The notes beneath the pieces are model-generated. The model saw only the letters and a list, made by a program, of their open reading frames with translations, was not told the DNA's origin and searched no databases. Of a stretch of DNA of 51,664 bases, positions 17,245-25,355 are shown in pieces; position 1 is the stretch's first letter, and every line of letters begins with the position of its first letter. The position numbers and the translations under genes are program-made. Origin of the DNA: Bacillota bacterium (GTDB lineage Bacteria; Bacillota; Clostridia; Acetivibrionales; DSM-1351); contig JAEYHZ010000041.1 in assembly GCA_023409265.1 (NCBI GenBank), positions 1-51,664 on the forward strand. The letters are read 5' to 3'.

Positions 17245-17833
17245 TACTTTCTCCTGCCTCCTTTCGCCTTTAATCGTCTTGACTCTTCCTGTTCCTTTTC
17301 TACTCTAACTTGAATACTCGCGTAGATGAAAGCTCTTTCTTTTTCATCCATGGTCATAAGAGTTGAGGGCAATATGTGAAGTTTCTGAAGAGCAAAGTGA
17401 GCCAAATTAAATTCGGCATCACCTTGCTTTATTAGTTTTTTGCTTCTTCAATATCCTCGTTTATGTCCTGGTCAAGACCACTTAACTCTTGAACAGCCTG
17501 AGCCAATACAGCATATTCACCTATAAAGAGCATTTTCTGCAACAAAGCCGATTCACCTAATACCCCGTAGGCTTTCTGCAATTCCGCATTAGTTAAGTCA
17601 GGGAATACCACTGCACTTGCAGTCATGGCTTGCACATATTCAGGGCGGTCGAAAGATTCAACTCCCTTTTTATCTCTCTTTGTGAATTTTTTTAAAAGAT
17701 TCTTATTCTCTTCCTGAGTAAGCGGTCGGATAATAAAAGGAACCGACTTACCATTTTCCATAAACCGGTTCGATACAATTACTTCTTTATTTTCAATCTG
17801 CACTGGATGCAAAAAAGCATTTAATGAGCTCAT
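17244..17833 (-). CDS. xkdN: Tail assembly chaperone with -1 frameshift (XkdN-like)
   Basis: The base product runs from ATG 17833 (AGAGGTTG upstream; an in-frame ATG at 17869 is less well placed) to TAA at 17434-17432, 133 residues starting MSSLNAFLHPVQIENKEV. The last codons GCA AAA AAC contain the slippery heptamer A-AAA-AAC (17441-17435). A -1 shift there opens a 63-codon extension (…NLAHFALQKLHILPSTLMTM…) ending with TAA at 17246-17244 that overlaps the tape-measure ATG. This is the G/G-T arrangement of tailed phages: the short form coats and the long form recruits the tape measure. I see no gap or other gene in this stretch. Confidence 0.85.
17435..17441 (-). promoter_or_regulatory. Ribosomal slippery heptamer AAAAAAC
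   Basis: A-AAA-AAC in frame with the chaperone gene, followed at once by its TAA. A -1 shift continues 63 codons to the tape-measure start. Confidence 0.8.
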
Positions 17834-17879
17834 AAATTCAACCTCTTTTCTTTTAATTTTTAGGGGCAAAGCCCCATTC

Positions 17880-18356
17880 TTATCTGTAGTTTTCAGGTAA
17901 ATTAAAATAGCTTAAGCCTTCGATATCGTCAAAAGTAAAGTCTGTATCAATTGTGATTGGATCATCGGACTGATCATCCAGGGCGGCTACCGGTATTGTT
18001 TTAAGCAGAACATTTAAAAGTACTACTTCCTGAGTACCTATTGTTGATTGGCTATCTTCGTTCCTTACCTGTATTTTTAAACCTCCATAAGCGCCTTTTT
18101 TTATGTATGCGATAGCTAATCTCAGCATGTCGCTGTTCATAAAATACATTGTCATGGAGCCGGTTCCTTCTGCACCTGTGACCTTGTGCTGTGTCATTCT
18201 ATGACCGAGCATGTTGCGTGACTGTACATTCAGATCCAGCTGCGCTTTTAAACTTGAGATCTCAAACAATTCTCTGTTTGCACCATCGATAGTAATATAG
18301 GCCTTACCCTCTCGGGATGATATGGTGTCTGCTAATCTTGTATAATTATCTGGCAT
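17880..18356 (-). CDS. xkdM: Tail tube protein XkdM
   Basis: 158 residues. YTRLADTISSREGKAYITIDGANRELFEISSLKAQLDLNVQSRNMLGHRMTQHKV… is the standard XkdM tube-protein pattern. It polymerises into the inner tube inside the sheath. It lies between sheath and chaperone in PBSX order. Confidence 0.92.
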   Translation of the reverse strand: MPDNYTRLADTISSREGKAYITIDGANRELFEISSLKAQLDLNVQSRNMLGHRMTQHKVTGAEGTGSMTMYFMNSDMLRLAIAYIKKGAYGGLKIQVRNEDSQSTIGTQEVVLLNVLLKTIPVAALDDQSDDPITIDTDFTFDDIEGLSYFNLPENYR

Positions 18357-18375
18357 ATGCTAATTTATCTCCTTT

Positions 18376-19422
18376 CTACGACAGATTTACTGTGATATAC
18401 ATCTTTTCAACACTATCAACCGGCTGTATGTAGCAGTCAATAACAACAGCGTCGGAATCCGTTCCTTCATTTACGGTTATATCTTCAGGAGTAAAATTCT
18501 GAATTGCTGACAACCTTTGCAGCTCATTAAAATACTCAACCAGAGTCCCTCTGAGAAGTGATCTGCCGGCAGCATTGTTATTTACCTTTCCAACGTAGTT
18601 GGATTCAAATATCGTCACAATATCGTTGTTTATACCGTCAAGTATGCGGATAACCCGGTTTTTCTTGAACTGTTTCCCCTTTTCAACCGTTACTGTTGTT
18701 AAAGAGTTTATATCATATACAGCAGTAACATTCTGAGCGGTATCAACCTTTAATATGAATTTGCCTGCAGTAATAGCAGCTTCCATTTCGGTTTTAGTCA
18801 TTTTCGGAATAACATCTACGGCTCCTACATATTTTCTGCTTGTGTTGGATTGATTAATATTTGAGCCTGCCGTAATACCCGCAACCCAAGCGGCGGTTTG
18901 AGCAGAAGTTAATTGTGTCCCGTTTGTCAACTCAACTCCCTGGGTAACATTTATAACTGCTTCACTGTCAGCTATATGGTTTGCAAGTACAGCCTGAAGC
19001 TTATTCCCTTCATCCTCACGCATGGCTTTAATCCATGCCGTTATAGCTGCCTTATTAGAATCATAGGTAGTACCATCATAAGGATACGCTAGTGTATTAA
19101 ACACCACTGTCTTTAATTTAGCCAGAGCAGCTGTTACATCAGCAGCCTCGTGCTCTGTTCCTAAATTGTATATCAATACGGTTTTTGCACCCTTCAGGGC
19201 TTCATTAACCAGCTGCTTATCTGACTCCGTGGTCCCGTCTGGGTATTTACTTGTATCTGTGGCAGTGATGGCATAAATGTCACCGGCGGTTCCAGCACTC
19301 ATTTCCTGTAGCAAAACCACTATCCCCCTGTCACCGGGAGTGATCGATAAGGCCGCATTAGTTTTGAAATTTACATACGCCCCAGGTATTATTTTATTTT
19401 GACTGATCCATGTTCCTCCCAT
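18376..19422 (-). CDS. xkdK: Contractile tail sheath protein XkdK
   Basis: 348 residues from ATG 19422 (MGGTWISQNKIIPGAYVNFK), which has GGAGGG six bases upstream; a longer in-frame ATG at 19476 lies inside the preceding gene. The N-terminus and the C-terminal DITVNEGTDSDAVVIDCYIQPVDSVEKMYITVNL are sheath signatures. Its presence shows a myovirus-type contractile tail. Confidence 0.93.
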   Translation of the reverse strand: MGGTWISQNKIIPGAYVNFKTNAALSITPGDRGIVVLLQEMSAGTAGDIYAITATDTSKYPDGTTESDKQLVNEALKGAKTVLIYNLGTEHEAADVTAALAKLKTVVFNTLAYPYDGTTYDSNKAAITAWIKAMREDEGNKLQAVLANHIADSEAVINVTQGVELTNGTQLTSAQTAAWVAGITAGSNINQSNTSRKYVGAVDVIPKMTKTEMEAAITAGKFILKVDTAQNVTAVYDINSLTTVTVEKGKQFKKNRVIRILDGINNDIVTIFESNYVGKVNNNAAGRSLLRGTLVEYFNELQRLSAIQNFTPEDITVNEGTDSDAVVIDCYIQPVDSVEKMYITVNLS

Positions 19423-19423
19423 T

Positions 19424-19837
19424 TTATCCCTCCGTCCTTGTATTAGTCTGTTGCTGCTGCATCTTGATATATTCAATATTGTTTACCTCTGAATATCTGA
19501 TTTCAAAAGTAAAATGCAGCACATTATCGGTAATATTGGCTTGTTTGTTCAACACTCTATAAGTGCCTATCAAATCAAAAGCCCTGAATAAATTAAGTTG
19601 GGCGTCCAAGCAGTCTTCCTTGATTTCAGTGTTTTCTTTATCACTATAATAGGCAACGTCAAAAGAAAGTACACTGTCGAATTTATCATTCATCCGCTTG
19701 CGATAATCCTGATCTATGAGGGTTATTAGAAATGATTGTGATTTAAAGTTTTGAGGGACATCTTCATCATAAATCGTATAACCTGGATAGCATTCCAACA
19801 GTTTATTTACTATAGCCTGTCTTACACTACTTATCAT
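19424..19837 (-). CDS. Tail terminator protein (DUF6838-like, XkdJ position)
   Basis: 137 residues. A gp-U/tail-terminator-like pattern (IVNKLLECYPGYTIYDEDVPQNFKSQSFLITLI, then the FDVAYY strand and NVLHFTFEIRYSE) matches the small protein preceding the sheath in PBSX-like phages. It caps the tube at the head-proximal end. It overlaps the gp10-like gene by 11 bases. Confidence 0.75.
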   Translation of the reverse strand: MISSVRQAIVNKLLECYPGYTIYDEDVPQNFKSQSFLITLIDQDYRKRMNDKFDSVLSFDVAYYSDKENTEIKEDCLDAQLNLFRAFDLIGTYRVLNKQANITDNVLHFTFEIRYSEVNNIEYIKMQQQQTNTRTEG

Positions 19838-20240
19838 GCTTTTTATTCACCCTCTCTACTTCATTTTTGAATTCCTTTGATAACTCATACTCAACCTTTT
19901 TCACAGCACGATTCAGAATAAACTGCCCTTTTACCCAGCCGACTGTTTCGCCGTTTTTATTTACAATTCTGTGGCCGTCGTTTACAAAGCTTGAGTAATC
20001 CGCTGAGTTCACCAAGGACTTTGTTACTCCTCCGTTTGACCTTACTGCTGGAACCGAGTGCCAGCTTCTTCTCATAAAACCTGTTATTACCCGGGTATTT
20101 CGTTTAGCTTCTGCTAATCCGACATTTACAGCCTTATTGAGAATTGTAATATCAATATCCCGGATATCATCAAACATAGCATTTAACTGTTTACGGTATG
20201 CATCCAAAGCCCTTTTATTATTTTCCCTGTTGCTGCTCAT
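19827..20240 (-). CDS. HK97 gp10-like head-tail joining protein
   Basis: 137 residues. LNKAVNVGLAEAKRNTRVITGFMRRSW… and NSADYSSFVNDGHRIV match the HK97 gp10 family, in which the gene follows the connector genes. Probably a tail-completion or neck protein. It overlaps the neighbouring gene by 4 bases. Confidence 0.8.
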   Translation of the reverse strand: MSSNRENNKRALDAYRKQLNAMFDDIRDIDITILNKAVNVGLAEAKRNTRVITGFMRRSWHSVPAVRSNGGVTKSLVNSADYSSFVNDGHRIVNKNGETVGWVKGQFILNRAVKKVEYELSKEFKNEVERVNKKHDK

Positions 20241-20569
20241 ATCTTCTCACTTCTCTTCACATCGAATTCCATATGATTGGTAAAAGGGAACCCTTCTCCA
20301 ACAGATAAAATAACCGTCTTCCCATTCCTCTGGATAACGATTATCTTGTCACCCTCTTTTAAATCTGTATCAATGCTGCAAAACAGTGTCTGCCTGTTTT
20401 TAATGTTTGGAATTCCTTCTTCTGCATCACTTAAAGAGCCCTTGCTGTATTTGCACTTGATACCGGAGTGAATCAGATTTTGGGAGCTTTTTGTAACCCC
20501 GTTTACGACCTTATCCACATACCTGTAAATATCCATTTTATCTTTCCATAGCCGCTCAAGAGCACTCAT
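20237..20569 (-). CDS. Head closure / minor capsid protein
   Basis: 110 residues, mostly beta (MDIYRYVDKVVNGVTKSSQNLI; LKEGDKIIVIQRNGKTVILSVGEGFPFTNHMEFDVKRSE). It resembles the YqbH/XkdH-type head-closure proteins and sits in that position, between the connector and gp10-like genes. Assignment rests mainly on order. Confidence 0.65.
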   Translation of the reverse strand: MSALERLWKDKMDIYRYVDKVVNGVTKSSQNLIHSGIKCKYSKGSLSDAEEGIPNIKNRQTLFCSIDTDLKEGDKIIVIQRNGKTVILSVGEGFPFTNHMEFDVKRSEKI

Positions 20570-20907
20570 TTCCTTGTCCTCCTGAATTGTTGCAGAGTTT
20601 TTTTATCCCTGTCAGATAAGCCGTAAATGGTCTCCTTAGAGGTTTTATCATCCACATTGTATGTAATGGACGTATCTCCCTCTTTTATTGATTTAACGTC
20701 AAATACGGAGGTTGTACCATTCTCTGATTCATAATTGATTATGGCCTGAACTTTTTTTCGGATATGTGGCTCTGCTGTTTCCGGCAGCTCTGAAAGATTG
20801 CAATAGTTCAATGCATCCTGGACTACATCAGAGATTATAAGATCCTTTGTATCATCTGTAATTTTTAGGTTTTCTTTAACCTTCTTAATTAATTCTGTGG
20901 TGAGCAC
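20566..20907 (-). CDS. Head-tail connector, gp6-like
   Basis: 113 residues, all-helical N-terminus (ELIKKVKENLKITDDTKDLIISDVVQDALNYCNLSELPE) and SITYNVDD near the C-terminus, matching the gp6-like/YqbG connector family that sits below the portal. It overlaps the next gene by 4 bases. Confidence 0.75.
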   Translation of the reverse strand: MLTTELIKKVKENLKITDDTKDLIISDVVQDALNYCNLSELPETAEPHIRKKVQAIINYESENGTTSVFDVKSIKEGDTSITYNVDDKTSKETIYGLSDRDKKTLQQFRRTRK

Positions 20908-20937
20908 TGTATCAACTCCTTAAAAAGGGAGCTGATT

Positions 20938-21120
20938 TTACTCAGCACCCTCCAACAGTTTTATAAGATCTTCTTTTGTTGCCTTTGGATCATATACAAT
21001 ACCTCTTTTATCACATAAGGCTTTCAATTCTGATACCTTTAGCGATGAAATATCCTCTATTTTCGCTTGCTCTTTGACTTGGGCTTCCCGCCTCTTTCTT
21101 TGAAATGCTGTAGCACTCAT
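20938..21120 (-). CDS. Small HeH/SAP-type protein
   Basis: 60 residues. The C-terminal part (SSLKVSELKALCDKRGIVYDPKATKEDLIKLLEGAE) is a HeH/LEM-SAP-like helix-extended-helix fold, common as a small gene between the capsid and connector genes in Firmicute phages. The N-terminus is basic. Role uncertain, perhaps DNA or head binding. Confidence 0.65.
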   Translation of the reverse strand: MSATAFQRKRREAQVKEQAKIEDISSLKVSELKALCDKRGIVYDPKATKEDLIKLLEGAE

Positions 21121-21136
21121 AATTGCACCTCATCCC

Positions 21137-22087
21137 TTAGATTTTGTGAACAAACTTTATAATTCTGATATTCTTATTCTCGTACACTCTGCTCCAGTTC
21201 GTAGCATTTTCGCACTCAGTGTTTGTAGGAGAAGCTCCTGTAACTGATGTGCTTGTAAACTTAACTCCTCTTGGATGAAGTACAAAGTGCTGTCTATTGA
21301 TTAAGATATCATCACCCGCTAAGCTGTCTCTATCTGTTTCAGTTGGAACAGGAGCTGCACCGTTTCCAAGACCAATCGCCCCCTCACCAAACAGATATGT
21401 CGTATATATACCTGCATTTGCAGGACATCCATCGTCAACTATAACTTTCTTTTTCATGAAGGTTGAAATTGTTGGATTTCCTTGAGAGTCTTTTTCAGTT
21501 TGAATAAGATCCTTCTTTACAAGCGCGGTTTCTACAGCTGAGTGCATGCCAACTGCAGTTATTTTAAACTTGTTATCTCCTAAGAGCTGCAATGCATCTG
21601 AAAATGTTAAACCGGATATTATTGCTAAATCTCCGGCAAGAGCCGAAATATCTAGCACATTTCCAGACATTGAAGCTGAAGCGAAAACACCTTTCAGCAT
21701 TGCGAAAAGTAGTTTTTGCCTCATCCTTGCCCAGTAACCTGCTACCATGTCACCTATGGCAGCCATAGGGTCATCACCAGATAATGCTTTGGCAAGGTCA
21801 TTCGTACTCCATGCTTTTCCTCTCATAAACAGTGCTGCAACGTCCTGACCCGCAGAAATCTTTTCTGGAGTGAGAGCCCCAGTATCTGATAGAACTTCAT
21901 CATCGCCGGTAAGGTCATTCCAAAATGGCATATTTATTAACTTTCCACCTGCTGCTGCAAGTGCATCCAACTGAGGATCATTTGATATGATACCGGCTTG
22001 AACCAATGCCGAAAGTTGTGCTGTTCTTTGAATTACATAAGGGTTAAATACTTGTGGTACTATTACATCTGCTATTCTTGTAGGCAT
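21137..22087 (-). CDS. Major capsid protein
   Basis: 316 residues. MPTRIADVIVPQVFNPYVIQRTAQLSALVQAGII… with FWNDLTGDDEVLSDTGALTPEKISAGQDVAALFMRGKAWSTNDLAKALSGDDPM is the coat-protein pattern of SPP1/PBSX-type phages (HK97 fold expected). It follows the scaffold gene, as usual. Confidence 0.88.
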   Translation of the reverse strand: MPTRIADVIVPQVFNPYVIQRTAQLSALVQAGIISNDPQLDALAAAGGKLINMPFWNDLTGDDEVLSDTGALTPEKISAGQDVAALFMRGKAWSTNDLAKALSGDDPMAAIGDMVAGYWARMRQKLLFAMLKGVFASASMSGNVLDISALAGDLAIISGLTFSDALQLLGDNKFKITAVGMHSAVETALVKKDLIQTEKDSQGNPTISTFMKKKVIVDDGCPANAGIYTTYLFGEGAIGLGNGAAPVPTETDRDSLAGDDILINRQHFVLHPRGVKFTSTSVTGASPTNTECENATNWSRVYENKNIRIIKFVHKI

Positions 22088-22104
22088 AATTTAAATTCCT
22101 CCTC

Positions 22105-22725
22105 TTATTTTGATGCAGCCATAAGCTGCTTTGCCAGATCAGGATCTTCCTTTAAGATTTTCCCCTGCTCTGTTAAATTGAAATGTTCTTTACTCCAAGG
22201 ATTCTTTGTGTTTGAGCTACTCCCACCTTTGTTATTCGGCTCCCTGCCTTTTACAGGAGGCACAAATAAATCCTTGTAAGTCTCTTTTATTGTTGTCAAC
22301 TGCTCATCAATACCCACAACAGTTCCATCTGCAGCAACTGATAATTTAGATTTATCAAATTTGCTTAACAGTAGTTCGGGATACTTTGTGTCAGTCAGCT
22401 TTGATTGGATAGCAGAGTTTATAGTGATATCCTTCAGCTTAGTCTCATAAGTTTCCTTAGTAGTCTTATTTGTTTCCTGAAGGTCTTTGATAGTTTTTTC
22501 AAGGTCCTCATTTCCTTTTGCTTTGCCTTGAAGATCCTTAAGCTGTGTATCCCTATCCTTTATCTGCTGCTCCAGATCCTTCTTGGTATCATTGAGCGTA
22601 TTAAATTCACTCTTTGGTACCGCATTTTTCGGGAATTCCGCTTTTATAGCTTCCAAAAGTGCATCTATATCCAGCTTCCCGTCTGTGATTGTTGCTTTTT
22701 CAAGCAATACCTTTAACCATTCCAT
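22105..22725 (-). CDS. Capsid scaffold protein (GP20/DUF4355-like)
   Basis: 206 residues from ATG 22725 with GGAGG about eight bases upstream; an in-frame ATG at 22740 would include that site. MEWLKVLLEKATITDGKLDIDALLEAIKAEFPKNAVPKSEFN…, then a long coiled coil (about 55-110) and an unstructured Asn/Ser stretch before a conserved helical C-terminus (NPWSKEHFNLTEQGKILKEDPDLAKQL). Typical of scaffolds that direct capsid assembly and are then lost. Confidence 0.85.
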   Translation of the reverse strand: MEWLKVLLEKATITDGKLDIDALLEAIKAEFPKNAVPKSEFNTLNDTKKDLEQQIKDRDTQLKDLQGKAKGNEDLEKTIKDLQETNKTTKETYETKLKDITINSAIQSKLTDTKYPELLLSKFDKSKLSVAADGTVVGIDEQLTTIKETYKDLFVPPVKGREPNNKGGSSSNTKNPWSKEHFNLTEQGKILKEDPDLAKQLMAASK

Positions 22726-22800
22726 ACTTAATTCCTCCATAGATTATTTATTGTCGCTCTCCGACTCGGGAGTTGCTTTGTTCTTTATGCTCTACAAACC

Positions 22801-22850
22801 TGTAAAAAGAGCAAAATAAAAAGCACCCTCTAATGAGAGCACTTTAGTAC
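22801..22850 (-). terminator. Terminator-like hairpin after the zinc-ribbon moron
   Basis: Minus strand AAAGTGCTCT pairs imperfectly with AGAGGGTGCTTT, then TTTATTTT. It separates the zinc-ribbon gene from the scaffold gene. Confidence 0.5.
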
Positions 22851-22900
22851 CAATAATAGAAATATCTTTTTTATATGTTAAGCACTTATTCACACCACTT

Positions 22901-23515
22901 TTACTTTTCTCCAGGCCAAAACTCATGACCACACTTCAAACAAGTTACTTTTACTTTATTAGAATTTGAACTTCCCGCTAATAACCCCCATTTCCCTGCA
23001 AGGGCTTCGCCAACAAGTGCTTTCCCCAAACTAAATCCTTTTTTATTTGCCGATAGTGAAGTGGAAAAACATCTAGGACAATAAGCAACCCCGTCCTTTT
23101 CTAACTGCTCAAGCCTCTGCATGTCATATATCTTTTTTTCATGGGCTTGAACCTGTTGTTTCGCATTATCTTCTTTAATTTTTTCCCAAAATCCTTTTTT
23201 GGGTTCTTGTCTTATTTGCTCGTATTCATAGGCTTTATCGATAATACTTTTTGCATCGTTTAAGCTCGTACTTGTCTTCGCCTTTACAAATTTTATTGCA
23301 TCAATTTTATTTTTACCATAAATCCTTACTACTTCTGACATATTAAGTTCAATATTATTTACAACTACATAATTATCAAGGATTTCGGGCTTTTCGTTTT
23401 GGGATTGACTTTGAAAATTTATTTTACATTCATTGTTTGATTCGGTTATTATTGGGGCTCCACAATTTGTACAAAATTTCCCGATTGCCTCTTTCCCACA
23501 ATTTGAGCAAAACAT
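22901..23515 (-). CDS. Zinc-ribbon protein with L7/L12-like segment (moron)
   Basis: 204 residues from ATG 23515 (MFCSNCGKEAIGKFCTNCGAP), set by AGGAGGG six bases upstream. An N-terminal zinc ribbon (four Cys) is followed by a segment at about residues 60-95 (VRIYGKNKIDAIKFVKAKTSTSLNDAKSIIDKAY) like the C-terminal domain of ribosomal protein L7/L12, then a charged helix and a second zinc ribbon (CPRCF…CLKCGHEF). Terminators on both sides and a location between MuF and scaffold genes mark it as a moron. A role in binding host translation or nucleic acid is a guess. Confidence 0.7.
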   Translation of the reverse strand: MFCSNCGKEAIGKFCTNCGAPIITESNNECKINFQSQSQNEKPEILDNYVVVNNIELNMSEVVRIYGKNKIDAIKFVKAKTSTSLNDAKSIIDKAYEYEQIRQEPKKGFWEKIKEDNAKQQVQAHEKKIYDMQRLEQLEKDGVAYCPRCFSTSLSANKKGFSLGKALVGEALAGKWGLLAGSSNSNKVKVTCLKCGHEFWPGEK

Positions 23516-23603
23516 AATATCCCTCCTATATGTATTTAATATTCTAAAAATACTATAATCTGGAACAATATGCAACTATACGTCTGTTTTAGAAAAATTG
23601 TAC

Positions 23604-23633
23604 AAAAAAGCACATACCGTTTCTGGTAAGTGC
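23604..23633 (-). terminator. Terminator after the immunity-candidate gene
   Basis: Minus-strand GCACTTACC (23633-23625) pairs with GGTATGTGC (23618-23610; one mismatch), followed by TTTTTT. It lies three bases after the stop of the small gene at 23636. Confidence 0.8.
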
Positions 23634-23635
23634 AG

Positions 23636-23809
23636 TTAAATTTCAGTAACTTTTTCAATTTCATCCCGCTTAACCTCTATCGTCTCCCAATCACTAGGAG
23701 AAGAGCCGATGTCTATCAGAAAGATATCTTGATCTCCTAATATTTCTACAACTGCCCCCTCGCGTCCATCCTTCAAAACAACATGATCAAACTCTTTAAT
23801 CTTCTGCAT
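23636..23809 (-). CDS. DUF4926-like small protein, candidate immunity protein
   Basis: 57 residues, MQKIKEFDHVVLKDGREGAV then VEILGDQDIFLIDIG and WETIEVKRDEIEKV. The pattern (DxVVLKDGREGxVVEI…FLxDIG) resembles DUF4926, a small beta-barrel family often next to DUF6883 proteins. ATG 23809 follows AGGAGGTGA; the gene overlaps the MuF gene by 14 bases and is followed by a terminator. The upstream protein ends in a DUF6883-like domain, so this is the likely antidote of that domain; inferred from family pairing and coupling. Confidence 0.7.
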   Translation of the reverse strand: MQKIKEFDHVVLKDGREGAVVEILGDQDIFLIDIGSSPSDWETIEVKRDEIEKVTEI

Positions 23810-25355
23810 CTCGCTTCACCTCCTTGATATACGCATATGTCATCCTAGTTTCAGCTCCATCATGTATCCATCCTACCACTACATTAGCTGGTTTTCCTTT
23901 TTTACCGTAAAGAATCATTTTCTGCTCATAAAGAGTTCCGTATTGATTCTGGCCTTTGTCAGTAGCTGGATACCTTCTCGAGCACTTAATAATATCTTGC
24001 TGCAAGTCCTGCCAATTATCTGAATTATAACCTAAACGATCGCTAAAAGCTCTGCCTTTTGCATAACCAGTCTTATTTTCTGGGTTAAATAAATAACCTG
24101 TAAATTTTCCATCAGCAGCTGTGGCATTTTCAGCATCTGGTAATTTCAATTCCGGGTTTTTAATTAATTCTTTTTGTCTCGTGAAATCAAGCTTAACAAA
24201 GCCCCATTCCTCAGATTTATTATACTTCAAATTCTGGAAGTCATCAATTGATTTACCTGCATCAATCCCTAGGACAGCCTTATACTTTTCATACTGTTTC
24301 TTATCAGCTTTATAGTTTCTTACTTTCATCTCAGCAAATAAAGCTTTGGGATTGTTTTCTATGTACTCCTTATGCCACTTTTCAAAGGTGATATCTGCTG
24401 GAACTGAATACGATTGTTTATTATCAGGACTCCTCGCTGTCCGGGTGCCAGGTTCTATATCGTCATAATATGGTATCGTAGTACACCTACATAAATTGTG
24501 CTTTGGAGTAAGATTCTTGCCAACCACACCTTTACCAACATCAAATATCTTGCCGTCAAGCGGTCGACATTCTTCACAAGTTTTTGAGTCCAATGTCGCC
24601 AACCATTGGTATTTTAATACCCCATCTTCTTCATAAGCTTTTTGTGTGGCCTGCTCAATTATGAAACTACCTTCTGTATGTAGTAGCCGGTATGCCTCAA
24701 ATTCTTTTGAACTGAATTTCTTAGCAAAATCCTTGGAAAGTGTATTCGGATTCCTTCCCTGAATAAGCATCGAAGTAATGGACTCATTCAGGGCCTGCAG
24801 CATATGGTCTTTCTGCTTCCATATCCGAGTTGAGAAGTCTGCTCCATTGAAGGGGTATCTAATTAATTCCTCAATGGTCTCAGGATTTACCTGGGCAAAC
24901 TCAGAATGAAAACCGTTGTACACGTCAATGTTGTACCAAGTCCGATAGTACGAATCGGAGTATACGTCTTTCAGGATCCCCTCACCCTTGTGCTGATAAT
25001 CCACTGAATACAATTGCTGCAGTAATGCGTCAATCTGTTTCTGTAAAGCTTCGTATCGGGTAATTCTGGCTTTAATGGACATATTGCTAAGCTCCATATC
25101 GTATTTACCCATATTGGCATTTACTTTATTTATAAAGCTTTTGAGATCCCCAATTTCAGATTTACTCAATGCTCGCTGTGCTTCAGCATAGCTTAGCTGA
25201 TTTTCTCGGGCATATCTCAAGTAAAAATCGTTTATTACTATCTGTATCTCCCTTTTTGCCTGCTCAAAGGATTTTTCAAGTTCTTTGTAATAGTCGTTTA
25301 TTTTCTTTTCCCCAGCAAGGTACTTTTGCTCTTGCCGCTTTTCCCAATAAGACAT
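23796..25355 (-). CDS. MuF minor head protein with DUF6883-like C-terminal toxin domain
   Basis: 519 residues. N-terminal coiled region, then the SPP1 gp7/Mu F domain at about 180-300 (FSTRIWKQKDHMLQALNESITSMLIQGRNPNTLSKDFAK…LATLDSKTCEECRPLDGKIF) with the conserved Cys-x-x-Cys. The last 110 residues or so (DGKFTGYLFNPENKTGYAKGRAF…LGY…RYPATDKGQNQYGTLYEQKMILYG…NVVVGWIHDG) resemble DUF6883, found at the C-terminus of polymorphic toxins. MuF proteins are known carriers of such toxins in temperate phages and enter the cell with DNA. The overlapping small gene downstream may protect the lysogen. Toxin activity is inferred. Confidence 0.85.
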   Translation of the reverse strand: MSYWEKRQEQKYLAGEKKINDYYKELEKSFEQAKREIQIVINDFYLRYARENQLSYAEAQRALSKSEIGDLKSFINKVNANMGKYDMELSNMSIKARITRYEALQKQIDALLQQLYSVDYQHKGEGILKDVYSDSYYRTWYNIDVYNGFHSEFAQVNPETIEELIRYPFNGADFSTRIWKQKDHMLQALNESITSMLIQGRNPNTLSKDFAKKFSSKEFEAYRLLHTEGSFIIEQATQKAYEEDGVLKYQWLATLDSKTCEECRPLDGKIFDVGKGVVGKNLTPKHNLCRCTTIPYYDDIEPGTRTARSPDNKQSYSVPADITFEKWHKEYIENNPKALFAEMKVRNYKADKKQYEKYKAVLGIDAGKSIDDFQNLKYNKSEEWGFVKLDFTRQKELIKNPELKLPDAENATAADGKFTGYLFNPENKTGYAKGRAFSDRLGYNSDNWQDLQQDIIKCSRRYPATDKGQNQYGTLYEQKMILYGKKGKPANVVVGWIHDGAETRMTYAYIKEVKRDAED

